DNA from: Nectonema munidae
Lineage: Eukaryota; Nematomorpha; Nectonematoida; Nectonematidae
Length of the DNA: 64,000 nucleotides
Reading direction: 5' to 3'
Assembly (NCBI GenBank): GCA_030549495.1
Contig: JAUIRK010000536.1
Span: forward strand, 806,001-870,000
Shown here: positions 46,191-58,554 of the stretch, in pieces
Position numbering within the stretch: the first letter of the stretch is position 1
How the letters are laid out: every line of letters starts with the position of its first letter
Translations under genes and position numbers: made by a program
The notes under the pieces: generated by a model
The model's input: the letters and a program-made list of their open reading frames with translations, nothing else
Database searches by the model: none
What the model was told of the DNA's origin: nothing

Positions 46191-46261
46191 GTATACATAC
46201 TTTCATTCAATCCTATCAAATTCATAATCAAATAAACTTGGAAATCACGAATAAGGTCGTT

Positions 46262-47465
46262 CAGATTGCCCTACTCTGATATCCATGTATCTAAGATTCG
46301 AATCCACGATGGAACCTTATTTGTTCATTGTTTAAGAAATTTCTACCACTAAGAAAGTTAAAGCTGAGATCCGCTGTCTCCACTTCTCTCTGTCCATTGC
46401 GGCGTCTGCTCGGAGTCCAAGCTCCTGTAGTCGCTCCTTCAGCCCATCTTTCCATCTTTTTCGCTGTCTCCCTCTTCTTTTTCCACGCACTTTCTTTTCC
46501 ATATCTTGGCGCACCACATCGTCTTACTTCTTCCTTAAAATATGCCCGTACCACCGCAGTTTACAACGTTCTGCTACAGCCAGCACGCTTATCTTAACTC
46601 CTGTCTTTCTTCTATTTTCTTTTTTTGTCTCTTAGAGCTACCCCATCATTCTTCTAAGCATCTTCATTTCAGTCGCCATTAATTTTCTTTCTTCTTTTTT
46701 CTTCAAGCTCCAGCATTCACAACCATATGTCAACACCGGTCAAACAATTGTGGTGTGAATCTTCGCTTTGAGTTTCATTGCCATTCTTTTGTCACTGATG
46801 ATCGCTTAACCTCTTTCCATTTTAACCAGCTGGTATTTGCCCTTGCTTGGATGTCTTTCACAGCTTCCATTATCCATAATTTGAGTTCCCAAGTATTTGA
46901 AATTTTTCACCTGTTTCAACTTATTCCCGTGTCTATCTTCTAATTGTACTTGAATATCCTCATTTTTGCTACATATCATGATCTTTCAGCATTCATTTTC
47001 AGCCCATATTTCTCCAAACTCTCTTGCCATTTTATGATTTTCTTTCCAAGTTGTTCTTTGTTGTCTGCCAGTATCGCTAGGTCGTCGGCAAATAAAAGTT
47101 CCCATAAATCTTCCTTTTTTAAATGATTCGATAATTCATCAACAACCAACGTAAACAATAATGGACTCAATGCCGAACCTTGATGCACACCTATTTTCAC
47201 TTCAAATTCTCTTGAAATACATTCTGCCGTTTTAGTAGATCTCTTTGGATTTTTGTAGATTTATTGCACCAATCTCACAAGTTTTTCGGATATTCCCTTT
47301 TTACCCAAGCACTAATAAACTACTTCCTTATGAATAGTATCATATGCTTTCTCTAGATCTACAAATCCACAAAAAAAACTGATGCAGTTCCTTCGATTTT
47401 CTTTTCTATTAGTTGTCTTGTCTTAGGAGTTGTATCGATTTCTTCATTCCCTAATTCATGTAATT
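46262..47465 (-). pseudogene. LINE reverse transcriptase fragment (3' half)
   Basis: Minus strand, in order: FVDLEKAYDTIHKEV (first catalytic Asp, near 47340-47380), VKIGVHQGSALSPLLFTLVV and LWELLFADDLAILADNKEQL (intact FADD, 46976-47200). The C-terminal tail at 46332-46517 reads RGKRRGRQRKRWKDGLKERL. This is the layout of non-LTR elements whose proteins end in a basic RPRGRPKKRW-type segment. It lacks the endonuclease and first RT blocks, so it is 5' truncated, with several frame changes. It lies in the intron after 46190. Confidence 0.8.
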
Positions 47466-47888
47466 ATGTGCATCTAAATTTATGTCTTATTCCTTGTTAA
47501 ACAAAAATAAATTTTACTTCTATCTGTTACGGATTAATTTCGCTGAGTTATAGTAAAATGTTTCTCATAAAAATCGGATATAACGAATTTATAGGTATCT
47601 AAATATTTATTCCTAGTATCCGAAAAAAATTTAAATAAAATATATTCTTTTAAATTTAAAACACATTTAAAATAAATTTTTCACCGTTTTTTTGAAAAGA
47701 AATTACCTATTTTTGTTTGTTTTTCAAAATTTGTAGTAAATATATTTTTTTATAATTTGTATTTTAAATTTTCTGAAAGTTTTGTTGTGTAATTAATTTT
47801 TAAACTTCTTATAATGCTAACAATCAACAAGTATCGCATGGTTGAAGTTATGCCGCACTATTTGTGGGAAAATAAATTATCTTCGCGG

Positions 47889-48125
47889 CTTTCAAATCAT
47901 CAATTTTCGTCTTTCTTTCTCCAACACTTGTATCCAGCTTTGAAAAATCTTTCTCGCCTGAGTTAAAAGCGTAGAGAGTTTTTTGATGTTTTTAATGCAT
48001 CTAGGATTTTGGCATTTGCTTATAACCATTGGAGGGTACTTCTCACTTCCATCAGATTCACTACACCAACTAAAATAAAAATTCTTTCTTTGCTTATTTA
48101 TAAAAGCAGGTATTGTCAATTTAAA
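47889..48125 (-). pseudogene. Tigger/pogo transposase fragment
   Basis: The minus strand reads YFSWCSESDGSEKYPPMVIS then KCQNPRCIKNIKK and FQSWIQVLEK. This matches the DDE_1 block around GSEKLPPLVIGKSKNPRCFK. Only this block remains. Confidence 0.6.
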
Positions 48126-48129
48126 ATTT

Positions 48130-49955
48130 AAGTATGGTGTTTTTCGCTAATATCACACTGATCCTAATGTCTACGGTTGTTTACTTATCATTTTGCGTAA
48201 TTTAAAAGTGAGTTTACAGGTTTAATCAATGGCTTGGCCTCTCAACCGAGTGGTGTCAAAGATACAGGCTAATGTCCCAATGTGGTCTTCAAGATAATTT
48301 CATCCAGCCTATCAAATGTGCTTCTTCTATGCATGATGAGCTTTGAAGTCAATATATTATGTTTAGAAATTAAGTATTCTTTGTATATTGTTGTAAGGGC
48401 TCGGATGGTATTTGAAGGCACATGCATTTTAGTACTGTAGCAGATTAACTTTTGATTCTAGGGATTTATAAATTTGACGTTTTCTTGAAGTTGCAAGATC
48501 CTAGTACTCGTAAAGAGTTCACCACATCGATAACTCCCCAAAGACTGTCTTAGTGTCAATCACATGAACATTTTCGGCAGGAGCAATGATCAGTTAATCT
48601 GATCCACCTTGTATAGATTCAGATATTGATGCTAGTGGTGTATTTCTCGAATAAAAAGTCTCAATTCTTGATTAACTTTCATATTTTCGTTCAAATACAG
48701 TTATTTCTGCTGCTATAAAAGGATCCTAATTAAAATCCATCCAATTTTTTTTATCCCTTTTCCTCTAACTTTGAAGATATACTTCAACAGCTGTAAGTAG
48801 AAGAAATAAAAATATAAAGTTATATAACTCTTAAAAATGCATAGTAGCAGATGTAATAAAAACATCTTGTATTATATATCTTTGGGATAAATACTTAAAA
48901 TTCAAGTTTTCTCACTTTTTTGTTGTTAGTAGATATGCGAACAGTTCCTTAGACGAATGAACAGTACTTAATCAAAAAATAACTGAAGATTAAGTATTAC
49001 TAGATTTTGATTGATTGGAATGATAGATACACCTGCTAGAATCAGGTCGTCAAAGCGATTTCAGTTTGACATAAAAATTGCAATGAAATACCATTTTTGG
49101 CTACATGAGCTTTCTTTGGCTCTACTAAGAATATATGCTGAAGATAGCTTATGAAATATCAATATGAACGAATGTAAGATCTAACGTGTTACAATTTGTT
49201 TAAATTACCGGGATGTGTTGCTAAAAAGTGTTCTAAAATTTTTTATTCTTTTTAGAATCTAAATATAACGTCATCTCAGATCTACTGTGAAAGTAAAGCA
49301 GTCAGGTTCACTTTTCTTTTCATTCCTCTCTTCAGTCGGTAGTGATTCATGGGAGACACGAGGATTCATACAACCTCTTCACTAGGAAGGCCATCTTTGT
49401 ATCTAAAAAAGACATTCTTTCGCATACATCCCCAGCATGCTTAACAGACACAAAAAGAACACAGTTTGCTTTTGATAGAAGCAAAAACTTTATTTTTCAT
49501 TTAAAATATAGGCACTTAATATTTCAAGTATTGCAAGCAACAAAAATGTAAGGACGTTTGTTTTTCAGACTTTTTCAAGGGTTTTATGAAACTCTTCTAA
49601 ACCTTTGACGTAAAAAGGTGAGTTATTTTATATGCTGAGTCGAAGTCTGAAACTTCTCTTCCACTTCATCATCCAATTCACAGAGTCAGAAAAAAAATTC
49701 TTATCTGCGACACCCATTTTAATCATCATTGTTTTTTCACTGATACAAAAAATTTATTTTAATTCTCTCTGTACTAACATTAACTATAATCCACCATTTT
49801 ATTTGAATCGATTAATATAATGAGAGAGATACATTGGGTACAACTATCGAATTTGATACCCTTACTATAAATATTTAAAAAAAATTTCCGTCAATTACTC
49901 CTCCATGAAACAAATTATTATTTTTTGACATCGTGATTTATGCAGTACATTCCTT
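48130..49955. other. No recognised gene
   Basis: Intron-like DNA between transposon remnants; nothing supported. Confidence 0.4.
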
Positions 49956-50086
49956 TTAACCCGTTAACGACCAGAATAATCAGACGATATCTAATGTAAA
50001 GCAGAAGATTTGTATTAAAGAGCATTGATAAACGCAGACGATTTTGTAAAGTCGACTATAGTCGGCATTGGGCGTTAACGGGTTAA
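49956..50086. mobile_element. TTAA-flanked MITE, copy 1
   Basis: The element spans 49960-50082 (123 bp), TTAA on both sides, ends CCCGTTAACGACCA and (complement) CCCGTTAACGCCCA. The interior GCAGAAGATTTGTATTAAA, CATTGATAAACGCA and GTAAAGTCGAC is shared with the copy at 63694-63822. Confidence 0.9.
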
Positions 50087-50429
50087 TGAGATTAGAGTTT
50101 CTTCGCTCTAAATTCCAATTTCTGCAAACTATCTGATTTCAAATTATAACGAGAGAAGAATGGCATCCAACTTTTTTGTTAAAGTTATTTAGGTTCATTC
50201 ACGGGTAGTTTATTGCACTGGTCTACAGGGAAAAAAAAAATTTTTTCGCATGAACATTTCCAACTATCTGGATTAATTCTAGGATTCTGAATCTAAATAT
50301 GATCTTGAATTTGTCTATCACATAGGGTTTTCACACTATTTTGATTTCGATGACTTTTGAAAAAAATTTACATATTGCAAAATCTACATTTACAAAATAA
50401 AGCATTTATGCATATCCTTAAATTGTTTT

Positions 50430-51174
50430 TTTGTTCTGAAAATGATCTTCCTGCTGACGATATTGATGTTGAAGATGATGAGAGTGATATAAATGTTTTT
50501 TTCCAAGATTCTGAGACTGATGATGAAGATAATGAAGGTATTTTCTGTTGAATGAAAAAGATTCTTTCCGTCTCTTTTATTCTGAATTCATTATTAGAAA
50601 TATTCTCAAGTTCACCAATCGTAAAGCTAATGCTATCAGATATAGCTTCATGTCTGCTAGAAAGAACAAAAAGTATCCTAACTATATGGAAAATTTTACG
50701 TACAATGAAATTTTTGCTTGCTTTGGTCTCTTGATTCGAGCTTGAAGTGATAGAGACAACATGAGAGATTTACAAGAATTGTGGCCGTCCATTTTATAGA
50801 GCTGTGGGTGGTATAACAAGAATGAATTTTTTTCTGAGAGCACTAAGATTCTACAATTATCGAAATAGACAGGATTTCTGAAGTATGTGCAATAGAAATC
50901 CTAGCAAGTACCATTTTCCATAAGCCTTCACTATAGTAGACAAGCGCCTTGTAGGATATAGAGGAAAAATTCCCGATAGAACCTATATGCCCTCAAAGCT
51001 TCGAAAATAAGGCATAAAGATTTTTTGGGCGTGTGAATCGTCAACTCGATTTGCACTAAACTTGCATATATATTGTTGAAAAAGAAAAGACGGTTCCGTT
51101 CATAAAAATCTTGCTAGTGATGTTGTCACAAAGCTTCTGATACCATATGAAAATAGTGGATGAAAAGTAATCAC
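50430..51174 (+). pseudogene. piggyBac transposase, N-terminal half
   Basis: The plus strand reads an acidic N end (DDIDVEDDESDINVFFQDSE), then FRLFYSEFIIRNILKFTNRK, NFTYNEIFACFGLLIRA and, further on, FTIVDKRLVGYRGKIPDRTY (core Asp) and SKLRKXGIKIFWACESST-like sequence. It is cut by a hAT at the KVIT codons and resumes at 53551. Several stops interrupt it. Confidence 0.8.
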
Positions 51175-51304
51175 CAGGGCGAACAAAAAAATGACCTTAT
51201 TTTACAAAAAATATGGCTTAGTAACAAAATATGACCTAAAAACTTTTTTCCATCATAATAGCTATTTTTGTAATGAAATAAGATTTATTAGTGAAAAAAA
51301 TAAA

Positions 51305-52661
51305 TCATTGACAATTATAATAGTAAATCATATAATTGTAAATATTTTCAACATTAAAATTTCTATCCTTCTGGAGTAGCTTTTTAAGCTTTGAAAATGA
51401 TCTCTCCATTTCTGAAGTTGAAGCTGGACACTTTTGTTGATAAAAATGCCTCTCGGGGCTGATATTTTCCATTTTCATGATCTTATCGATCTGATTTTCA
51501 TTTTGTCGTTTATCCAAATATGAATGAATCCCCAATGAATCTTGATTGAAGGTTGAATTTTTCAGAGCATCGCTAGCATCTTCAATTCTGAAGGTCATTT
51601 TCTGTGAATCTTCAATCAATTTATCCGCATATTCTTTTCTGATTTTCAGTGGCTTCTGAGAAATATTTATTGGCTCTAAACTTTTTTTTGCATTTTTCAG
51701 AAGGATGCCTCCATCTTCCTCCATGCTTCCTATTATTTTTTTACTTTTGGCAAGTTTCTGCAGTAATAAAGCGCTGCCTCCAACCAACTACCCCATTGTG
51801 TAATAATAGAAACTGGTGGATATCCGATTTTGGAAAAATAGCTTCTTCTAGTTTTATTTTTAACTGTCAGTGCTTTCACACTCGAAATCAAATCATCAAC
51901 TTCTGGATTGAAACTTCGGATTTTAAGAGCAATGTTATGTAAAAGATGCGAAAAACATGTGATGTGATATAAGTTAGGAAAAATAACTTTTAAACTCTTG
52001 AACGCAGAAATATTATATCTTGCTGCGTCTGTAAGAAATAGGAGAAAATTTTTTTTTTTAATATCAAATTCCCTCACCGTGTCATCAATGAAAAAACAAA
52101 GTGATTGAGCGTTTAAGTGATTTTCAAACAACTGGGTTTTAATAAGGTAGGTTTTTGTTGTAACTTTCAACGCAGCTACCAAAACATTTACAAAAATTTT
52201 ATTATTAACTATCGTCTCGTCAGCCATCAGATATATAGCCTCATTTTTCAAGCTTTCCTTAATATTCATAACTTTTTTCTCAGCAAGCCTTGAAATCATG
52301 TTTCTGCAATGACTTACTGAGGGGAGTTTTTTTCCAAAACTTTCAAAAAGAGAAATCATACTAGGTTGATAAAGTTTATGAAGTGGTATGTTAGCCTTCA
52401 AAAAGGCTGTTATTAAACTTTCATGGAATTGACTTGCTGTTGGTGTATTCTTTAATAGAAGTGTTGACAGAATTAATCTTCAAGTTTTTTTTTTTGTTTC
52501 TGACTAGCTCTGTGTTGATCAACAAAAAAGTCTTCTCGTGCTGAACGTGTACTGAGCAAATTTGACAAAAAAAGTTTTTTTTCGCGTAGTGAAAACTCAT
52601 TAGGATATTTCGAAGTAATTACCGAAATTTTTGATGATGAACTTTGAGTAAGTTTAGGCAT
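51305..52661 (-). pseudogene. hAT transposase, CGBP1-like, lightly broken
   Basis: N part (52473-52661): MPKLTQSSSSKISVITSKYP and FFVDQHRASQKQKKK, like the BED-type finger of CGG-binding protein 1, but the expected cysteines are absent. Core (51733-52401): IYLMADETIVNNKIFVNVLV (first Asp), NFLLFLTDAARYNISAFKSL (second Asp), NLYHITCFSHLLHNIALKI and TQWGSWLEAALYYCRNLPK. C part (51305-51787): CPASTSEMERSFSKLKKLLQ (catalytic Glu region and dimerisation domain). Few breaks, two of them one-base slips between long frames, so the copy is fairly young. Confidence 0.8.
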
Positions 52662-52898
52662 AATTGAATAAAATAAAATGAAAAAACTTTTGTTAATCAG
52701 AAAATTGTGATAGTGGAACGAGAATCAGCTTTGAAATAAACTATTGAAAAATTTAATAGAAATAATGAAATATATACAGCTAAGGCTGGTAAAGTTGTAG
52801 TTATATGATTGAGGAAAATGTAACAGATGCTTTGTTTCACAACTGTTTAAATATCACTATAAGGTTAGGTGGATATTATCGACATTTACTCATCGTCA

Positions 52899-53303
52899 TG
52901 CATCATACTCGTTTGCAGCAAAATATAATGAGAAACATTATGGCAGCAAGAGAGCTAATATGATTTTGCCATGTATTCATTTCTCTGCTGCAATACACAC
53001 TAGCCCTCCTCCTCCGATATTTGATTAATATATTTTGTTACTATATGAGTGCTGTAGTAGTAATTTAAGTTGATGATAAAACTTGTGTATGTATGTAATT
53101 GTAACATAGAAATGAAACTTCACATTACACATATTCCCTGCTCTCGCTTGCTACCACCATGTGTTCCCTTACTGCCGCCATCATGATAAAGATGGTGTAT
53201 GTATGGAACTTGAAATGAAACTTTACATTTCACAAAATCACTGCCTTCGCCTGCTGCCATCATGTGTTTAATATAGTTAGTCGCAAAAAACGAGTATGAT
53301 GCA
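52899..53303. repeat. Small inverted-repeat unit within the hAT
   Basis: TGCATCATACTCGTTT (52899-52914) is the exact complement of 53288-53303. Between them a segment of about 110 bases is repeated twice in tandem (53079-53165 and 53190-53270; GTGTATGTATG..., AAATGAAACTT, CCACCATGTGTT/CATCATGTGTT). It may be a small non-autonomous element nested in the hAT. No target duplication was recognised. Confidence 0.5.
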
Positions 53304-53550
53304 CAATTCTAGTAAGCAAATTATAACAAAACATCATACGCGCATGGCCTATTTATTAACTAAATAAAAAATGTAACAAAACGAAAAACTTTATGTAAAA
53401 ATATTCTTAAGTCAAAAATATGACTTTTTATGACCTATAAGAATGCAGATAATTACTCCTGGAAGCCTAATTCATTAAGATTTTTTGTCAAATTTGATTT
53501 TCCATCATGAATAACGAATATGACTTAAATGACTTTTGATCGCTAATCAC

Positions 53551-53690
53551 AGATCGATATTTCACTTCTCATACTCTTGCAGTAGAGCTATTGAAGAAAA
53601 ATATAACTCTCCTTCGAACCATCAGAGTGAATAAACTATTCACTAGGGCTATTCAGTTTAAAAGCAAAAATAAACTATTTGCTTAATATT
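53551..53690 (+). pseudogene. piggyBac transposase, continuation
   Basis: It reads TDRYFTSHTLAVELLKKNIT and TIRVNK directly after the hAT, matching the DNYFTS..LA..LL.K..TL.GTIR.NK block of piggyBac that normally follows the segment ending at 51174. The reading then fades near 53690. Confidence 0.8.
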
Positions 53691-54284
53691 TGAGCAGAGA
53701 TATTTTTTATAATGTTTGATTGTTAAATTTTGTAAGTAACACTACATAATTAATTAAATCTTTTTTTTTAAGGAAATTTGTTGATTATTATAATAAAAAT
53801 ATAATATCGAAACAAAATGTTTCAGTTGCTAAAAATGTACTTAATCTATTTATAACTGCTGTCAGAATTTTATTTGTGGACAGAAATATTCAAAAAAAAC
53901 GCAATTTTTTTCTTTTCTCGTATACTATGATTTATGTTAGTTTAAATAATTTTTATTTTGTGTTCTTAGACTTAAATAATTTTATAAAAAGTGATTAAAC
54001 TACCATTTTTGTATATGATTCCTTACAGAATGTAAAAAATACAAGCGCTACCAAATCACCCTATAAGGGTACTTCAACGTTGGCTTTTGCTGCTTATAAA
54101 AACTTGAAAATATCTAATAAAGTGCCGATAAACTATCTCATTTTTTATGCCTCCTATTATTTTGAAATTATTCTGAGAACAGACAGTTTTATTTTAAATA
54201 GTGAAAATTGCTTTATTAGTTTATTTTGTCTCCTTTCTCTCTTATGTTAATTATGTAGCTAGTTTTTCAATTTTGAGTAAAAGG
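53691..54284. other. No recognised gene
   Basis: AT-rich DNA between the piggyBac parts. Confidence 0.4.
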
Positions 54285-54440
54285 TAACTCAGCGGGGGTA
54301 TTTTCATTGACTATTGCATGATGTACCACTTATGTCAAACTATGAACAAATTCGTATCGATGAGGAATCGAATCCAAAGGCTTCCGTGCTGAGTCCATCA
54401 TCTCAACCAACCTGTCATGCCATCGATAGAGTATGCTGTA
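54285..54440 (-). mobile_element. tRNA-derived SINE, diverged
   Basis: Minus strand: box A-like TTGGTTGAGATGATGG, box B GGATTCGATTCC (54363-54374), then CATAGTTTGACATAAGTGG and an end near GAGTTACCTTTTAC. Same order of blocks as the SINE at 44283-44430 but more diverged. Confidence 0.6.
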
Positions 54441-55070
54441 GGGGATACGTCAAATTAGTTTTCAGAAAACTTAAGTTATGCTGTAAAATTTTTTAGATTT
54501 TGTTGAAGCTCTATAACTTTTTCTGATAGACTTTTTTTCCTTAAAAGTTATTATAAAAGGCAAATCATTGCAAAATGTTAAGTTATTTTACTTTTGTAGC
54601 TTGCACCAATTTAGCTTTTAAACTATTTTTGAATGATGTTGAGAAAAATGAAATAATGCAATCTTAATTTATTCTTTTATTTTTGTTTGCACAATTATAA
54701 CTTTATTTCATACCCTTGCCCCTGAATCAATCACATTTTTTCATATAAACATCGCAGGGTGTCTAGTAGACTCTTTGCCTTCAGACTACATTCACTCATA
54801 TAAAACTATTCAACCTTCAGTTATTTGTTTTCAGTTGTTTTCTCTATGAATCAAATATCGTTTCATCAATTCCTGTAATGTGCCTGATAGACTACTTCAT
54901 TTTCAAATGAAAAGTTTATTGGCTCCCCCAACAATTTTGGATTTTTTTTAAACTAGTGTATATTCTGCAAATTTAATTAAAATATTTTCGCTGGAAGTAT
55001 AGTATTTAAATTCACCAATTTTGTAAAAAAAAATATAAAGTTGTCTTATAAATTTAGGACTTTAGGTATG
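54441..55070. other. No recognised gene
   Basis: AT-rich DNA; nothing supported. Confidence 0.4.
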
Positions 55071-55858
55071 CGCTGAATGGTGCCTGGTCAAAACCAAAAT
55101 GGACAAAAACCGAAACGGCCAAAACCAAAACGGCTAAAACCAAAATGACAAAAAATAAAAAGGTTCAAATGTATACAAACTATAATAAATATTAATTAAA
55201 ACTTTTAAAAAACAAATAAAAGTGCATCACTATAAAATTTTTCATTTTTCTGTTTTAATTGATTTTTTAGGTAAATTTTTATTAATTTAAAAATAATAAT
55301 AATATATTTGTATTATAAATAATATTAAAATTTTGTAAATATTTGATACTTTATTTTTTAAATTAAAAAAAATTTACATAAAAAACAAAGAAAACTGTCA
55401 ACAAATATTGTAAAAAGTATTTTTGAAATAGTTAAAGGATTTTTCATTCTTTTTGCTCATCTTTGTTCATTGCTTTTAAAAATGTAAAATTTGTAAAGCA
55501 ATTGCGTAATTTATTATTCTTTTGATATTTCTTTTTGAGTGCAAGGATGATGATGAGTAAATATTTTTGTAATCCTGAAATAACTCACGGTGTTGATACA
55601 CTTAAATTTCAAACTAAGGAGATGCTTGTTTTTTTTGATTGATTGGAGCACCTTTTGAGATATCCTACATATGTATGATTGATGATCTCTATAAACAATG
55701 AATAGCAAACATTTTATATAATGAAATACTAGCATCTATTCTCTAACATGAAAATACTATTAAAATCTTAAAGTACATATTGCACGCGCCAAACTTTAGT
55801 TGTACCTTTTTTACTAGCGTTTTGGTTTTGGCCGTTTTGACTAGGAACCCGCTAAATA
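55071..55858. mobile_element. Non-autonomous element with CCAAAAC-rich ends and 9 bp flanks
   Basis: The element spans about 55080-55849. The left end reads GTGCCTGGTCAAAACCAAAA, followed by four more CCAAAAC/CCGAAAC words. The right end, complemented, reads GGTTCCTAGTCAAAACGGCC. Flanks CGCTGAATG and CGCTAAATA are similar 9-mers. A 9 bp duplication would suggest a MULE. There is no transposase inside. Confidence 0.6.
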
Positions 55859-55964
55859 CACTCTATTTTAAAGGATTGCTTGAATATATGGTCTCCCGTG
55901 GTATTTCCAGACCACTAATTTTGAAAATTGCAACAAAAAAATTTCGCCCCCAATAATGTTGAGG

Positions 55965-56397
55965 ATGTGCGCCCCTGATTATAACGACACAAAAGGAGGT
56001 ATTGATACAATGGACTTCATAATAGAAGAGTTTACTTGTCTTCGTAAAACAAATTGATGGTCGGTTTTACTCCATTACAATATGTTGGATGTTTGTTGCA
56101 TAATGCATATATACTGGCTAAAAAACAGTTGTAGCATCTCAAGAAAAGTTTTCTTGAAAAACCTGTCTAATCAACTCTCCTTTTCTTTTGCATGGGAACG
56201 TTTGAATAGTGAAATAAAAAATACAGGATTACTTTTGGGATTCAAGATTCATGAAAGTCGGACAAAAGTCAAACTACATATCCTAATAATTGTTTTGTAT
56301 GTAAAAAATCCACACGGTCAAAATGTAATGTGTGTAATAAAACAATATGCGTAAAACATCAAACAAATAAAAAAGAATTCTGTACAGCATGCAGTTG
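55965..56397 (+). pseudogene. piggyBac transposase, C-terminal part
   Basis: It reads DYNDTKGGIDTMDFIIEEFT (last core Asp in the GGID motif), CLRKTN, VLLHYNMLDVCCIMHIYWLK and, after a frame change, a cysteine-rich finger (NNCFVCKKSTRSKCNVCNK, then CVKHQTNKKEFCTACS) ending at a TGA near 56397. It may be the end of the same copy as 50430-53690, separated by later insertions, or a different copy. Confidence 0.8.
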
Positions 56398-58146
56398 AAT
56401 AGTTTTTAAATCTCATTTAATTTCAAGGAAAATTTTCCACCATTTTACAGTTTTTTTGTGGAATAAATATTGATGATTTAAACAGTGCGTTTACAATTCT
56501 TTTTTATTAACCTAACATTTTACTTTTTGATAATTCGGTCGTTTCCTTTTTTCAATTGATTATATTTATGAACTAATTTTTTTTCCAAAAAAACTTATAC
56601 AGAAGTTGAAAAATATATTTTTGAGGAGAATCCCTATTTACAAAAAAAAGAATGTAACCTTCATTTTGTAGTCAACATAAAACTGTTCACGAATAAGGGT
56701 TAAAAGTGTAAATTCTCGAATGCGCTCCCTTTCATAAAAAAATTTCAACATCCATGACCAAAATGCTCAAAATCAGTTTATGTCTAAAAATATTTCCTTC
56801 TAAATAACAAAATTCTTCTCCAAAACAAATTTTTACACGAATCCTATCTACTATGGACACTAGTGATATCGATTAGATCGGATAGTCTTAATCTGTTTTT
56901 TTTTGTTTGATATCAGTATTGGCAGATTTTTTATTGTTAAATGATTTTATCTGTCGAACCGATAGGCAAATCAAGGTTTATACTAGAGCTATAAATACTT
57001 AAAGAACCTTTGCATAATACTTTGCACTTATAATAGCATTTTAATGAAAGCTGCTTTTTTGTTTACAATTTGATGTAAAAAATATACAAAGTTCATAAAT
57101 AACATTTTTCCTTGATTTTTCATCCCTCTTCTTAACTTTGAATACCTATATTCCTATTTTATAACATGGTATGACAATTTTCTTTTACCTTCTCCCGACG
57201 TTTAGTTGTAGTGAGAAAGTTTGTTCTTCTAGAAAAAAACAAATTAGAAGGAATCATGCGAGACAAGCTCGTTTTTTGAGATTTTTTTCATTTTAAATGT
57301 TATAATTTAATTGAGACTTTCATTATGAGGTTTAAAAGCTATTAAAATACAAAATAATTTTTAAAAAAATTGGTATATACTCAAAATATTTTCTTAGTAT
57401 TGGTGTCGTTGTCGCCATTTTAAAATGGAATCTGCATCAGACGACAAATTGAGATCGGTACATCACTAATGGAGACAAAAGAGTATGATTGCTATTTTGG
57501 CAATGTAATACGTTTTAACACCATCTAAGATTTTATAAAAGTTTGCGAATTTAAGTGAAATGTAGCGAAAATTCGTCCTTTTTTTGGATCCATTTCCTGC
57601 CAACCTTGATAATATTCTTGAAAGTTAGAAGTAAAAGTAATGGAAATAAAATGTGATATATCTCTTAAAAACGTTTCTAGAAGTAGATTTCGTTTCAGGA
57701 ATAAACGCGCAAAATTCAAAATTTTTGCCGCCAAAATATTCTTTATTTGGTAGTTCATACTAGAGAACACATCCGGTAAAAATTATCGTTAAATTCAAAT
57801 GACTTACTACTTCTTTACCGATTCTATTTATCGTTAAATTAGTGTATTTGATTTATGAACTTGAATTATGATCAAAACGAGTGTTTTTTGGTATAATGAA
57901 ATTACGTTCAATTTGATAAACAAATGTAGTTACATAACAGTCATAGATGTATCCTTTTGTTTACTAAAATTGTAGTGTATTGAATTTTACGCTTTTTACT
58001 TGTACATTTGATTTTTCACACAAACAGCTGTGTATAATTCTATAAATCATCAAAGTAGATTGCTTTAATTAATGAGCTGTAAAATATGAATGAAACACGA
58101 AAAGCAAAGCTAATATAGTTGATTTATTATTATGTGTTATCATCAG
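56398..58146. other. No recognised gene
   Basis: A frame at 57525-57770 (-) has no family match. No paired repeat ends were seen. Confidence 0.4.
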
Positions 58147-58230
58147 GGCGAGGAAAAATTGACCCAAAATATTGACTTTTACTCATAGAAAAAATTGACT
58201 TTTTAAAGTTTCATTGAATTGAATAACTAT
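58144..58230. mobile_element. Possible hAT end related to the one at 51175
   Basis: CAGGGCGAGGAAAAATTGAC and then repeated ATTGACTTTT words parallel the left end of the hAT at 51175 (CAGGGCGAACAAAAAAATGA, then ATGACC words). No right end was found. Confidence 0.35.
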
Positions 58231-58554
58231 GAATACTTTAGAGAAAGTATTGAAAATTATTTCAAAGAATCCATGACTTTGTAATACAACAACATATAAT
58301 TAATGGCATTTTCTGATTTTCAAAAATAAATGGATATCTGAATACCAATAGAAGATTCTAAAAAGGGAATCTTATTTTTAAAATTTTCTTAAGCTCAAAG
58401 ATGTAGAGATAAAAGTACTTTTGTTGTTAAAAAAAATTTCGAATGAAAAACAATTTCATAAAAAAGTATAATTACATGAAACTTTTTATTTATACTTTGA
58501 ATTAATTTAATTGGAATTTTATCGATATTATTTGTAATTAAAAATTACCTTCAG

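Larger units (their letters stand above)
51167..53550 (-). mobile_element. hAT element (CGBP1-like transposase) inserted in piggyBac
   Basis: The element spans about 51175-53542. The left end reads CAGGGCGAACAAAAAAATGA. The right end (TGACTTTTGATCG) is eroded. Flanks GTAATCAC and CTAATCAC are the 8 bp target duplication with one change, and removing the element restores the piggyBac reading. Repeated TATGAC words near both ends are subterminal. The minus strand encodes the transposase in three overlapping frames. Confidence 0.8.

Noticed and set aside
46291-46597. Plus and minus frames overlapping the LINE tail
   Set aside because: Only the minus frame with the RGKRRGRQRKRW segment (46332-46517) fits the LINE; the others are shadows.
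54314-54496. 60-codon plus-strand frame
   Set aside because: It is read from the antisense of a tRNA-derived SINE, not from a gene.
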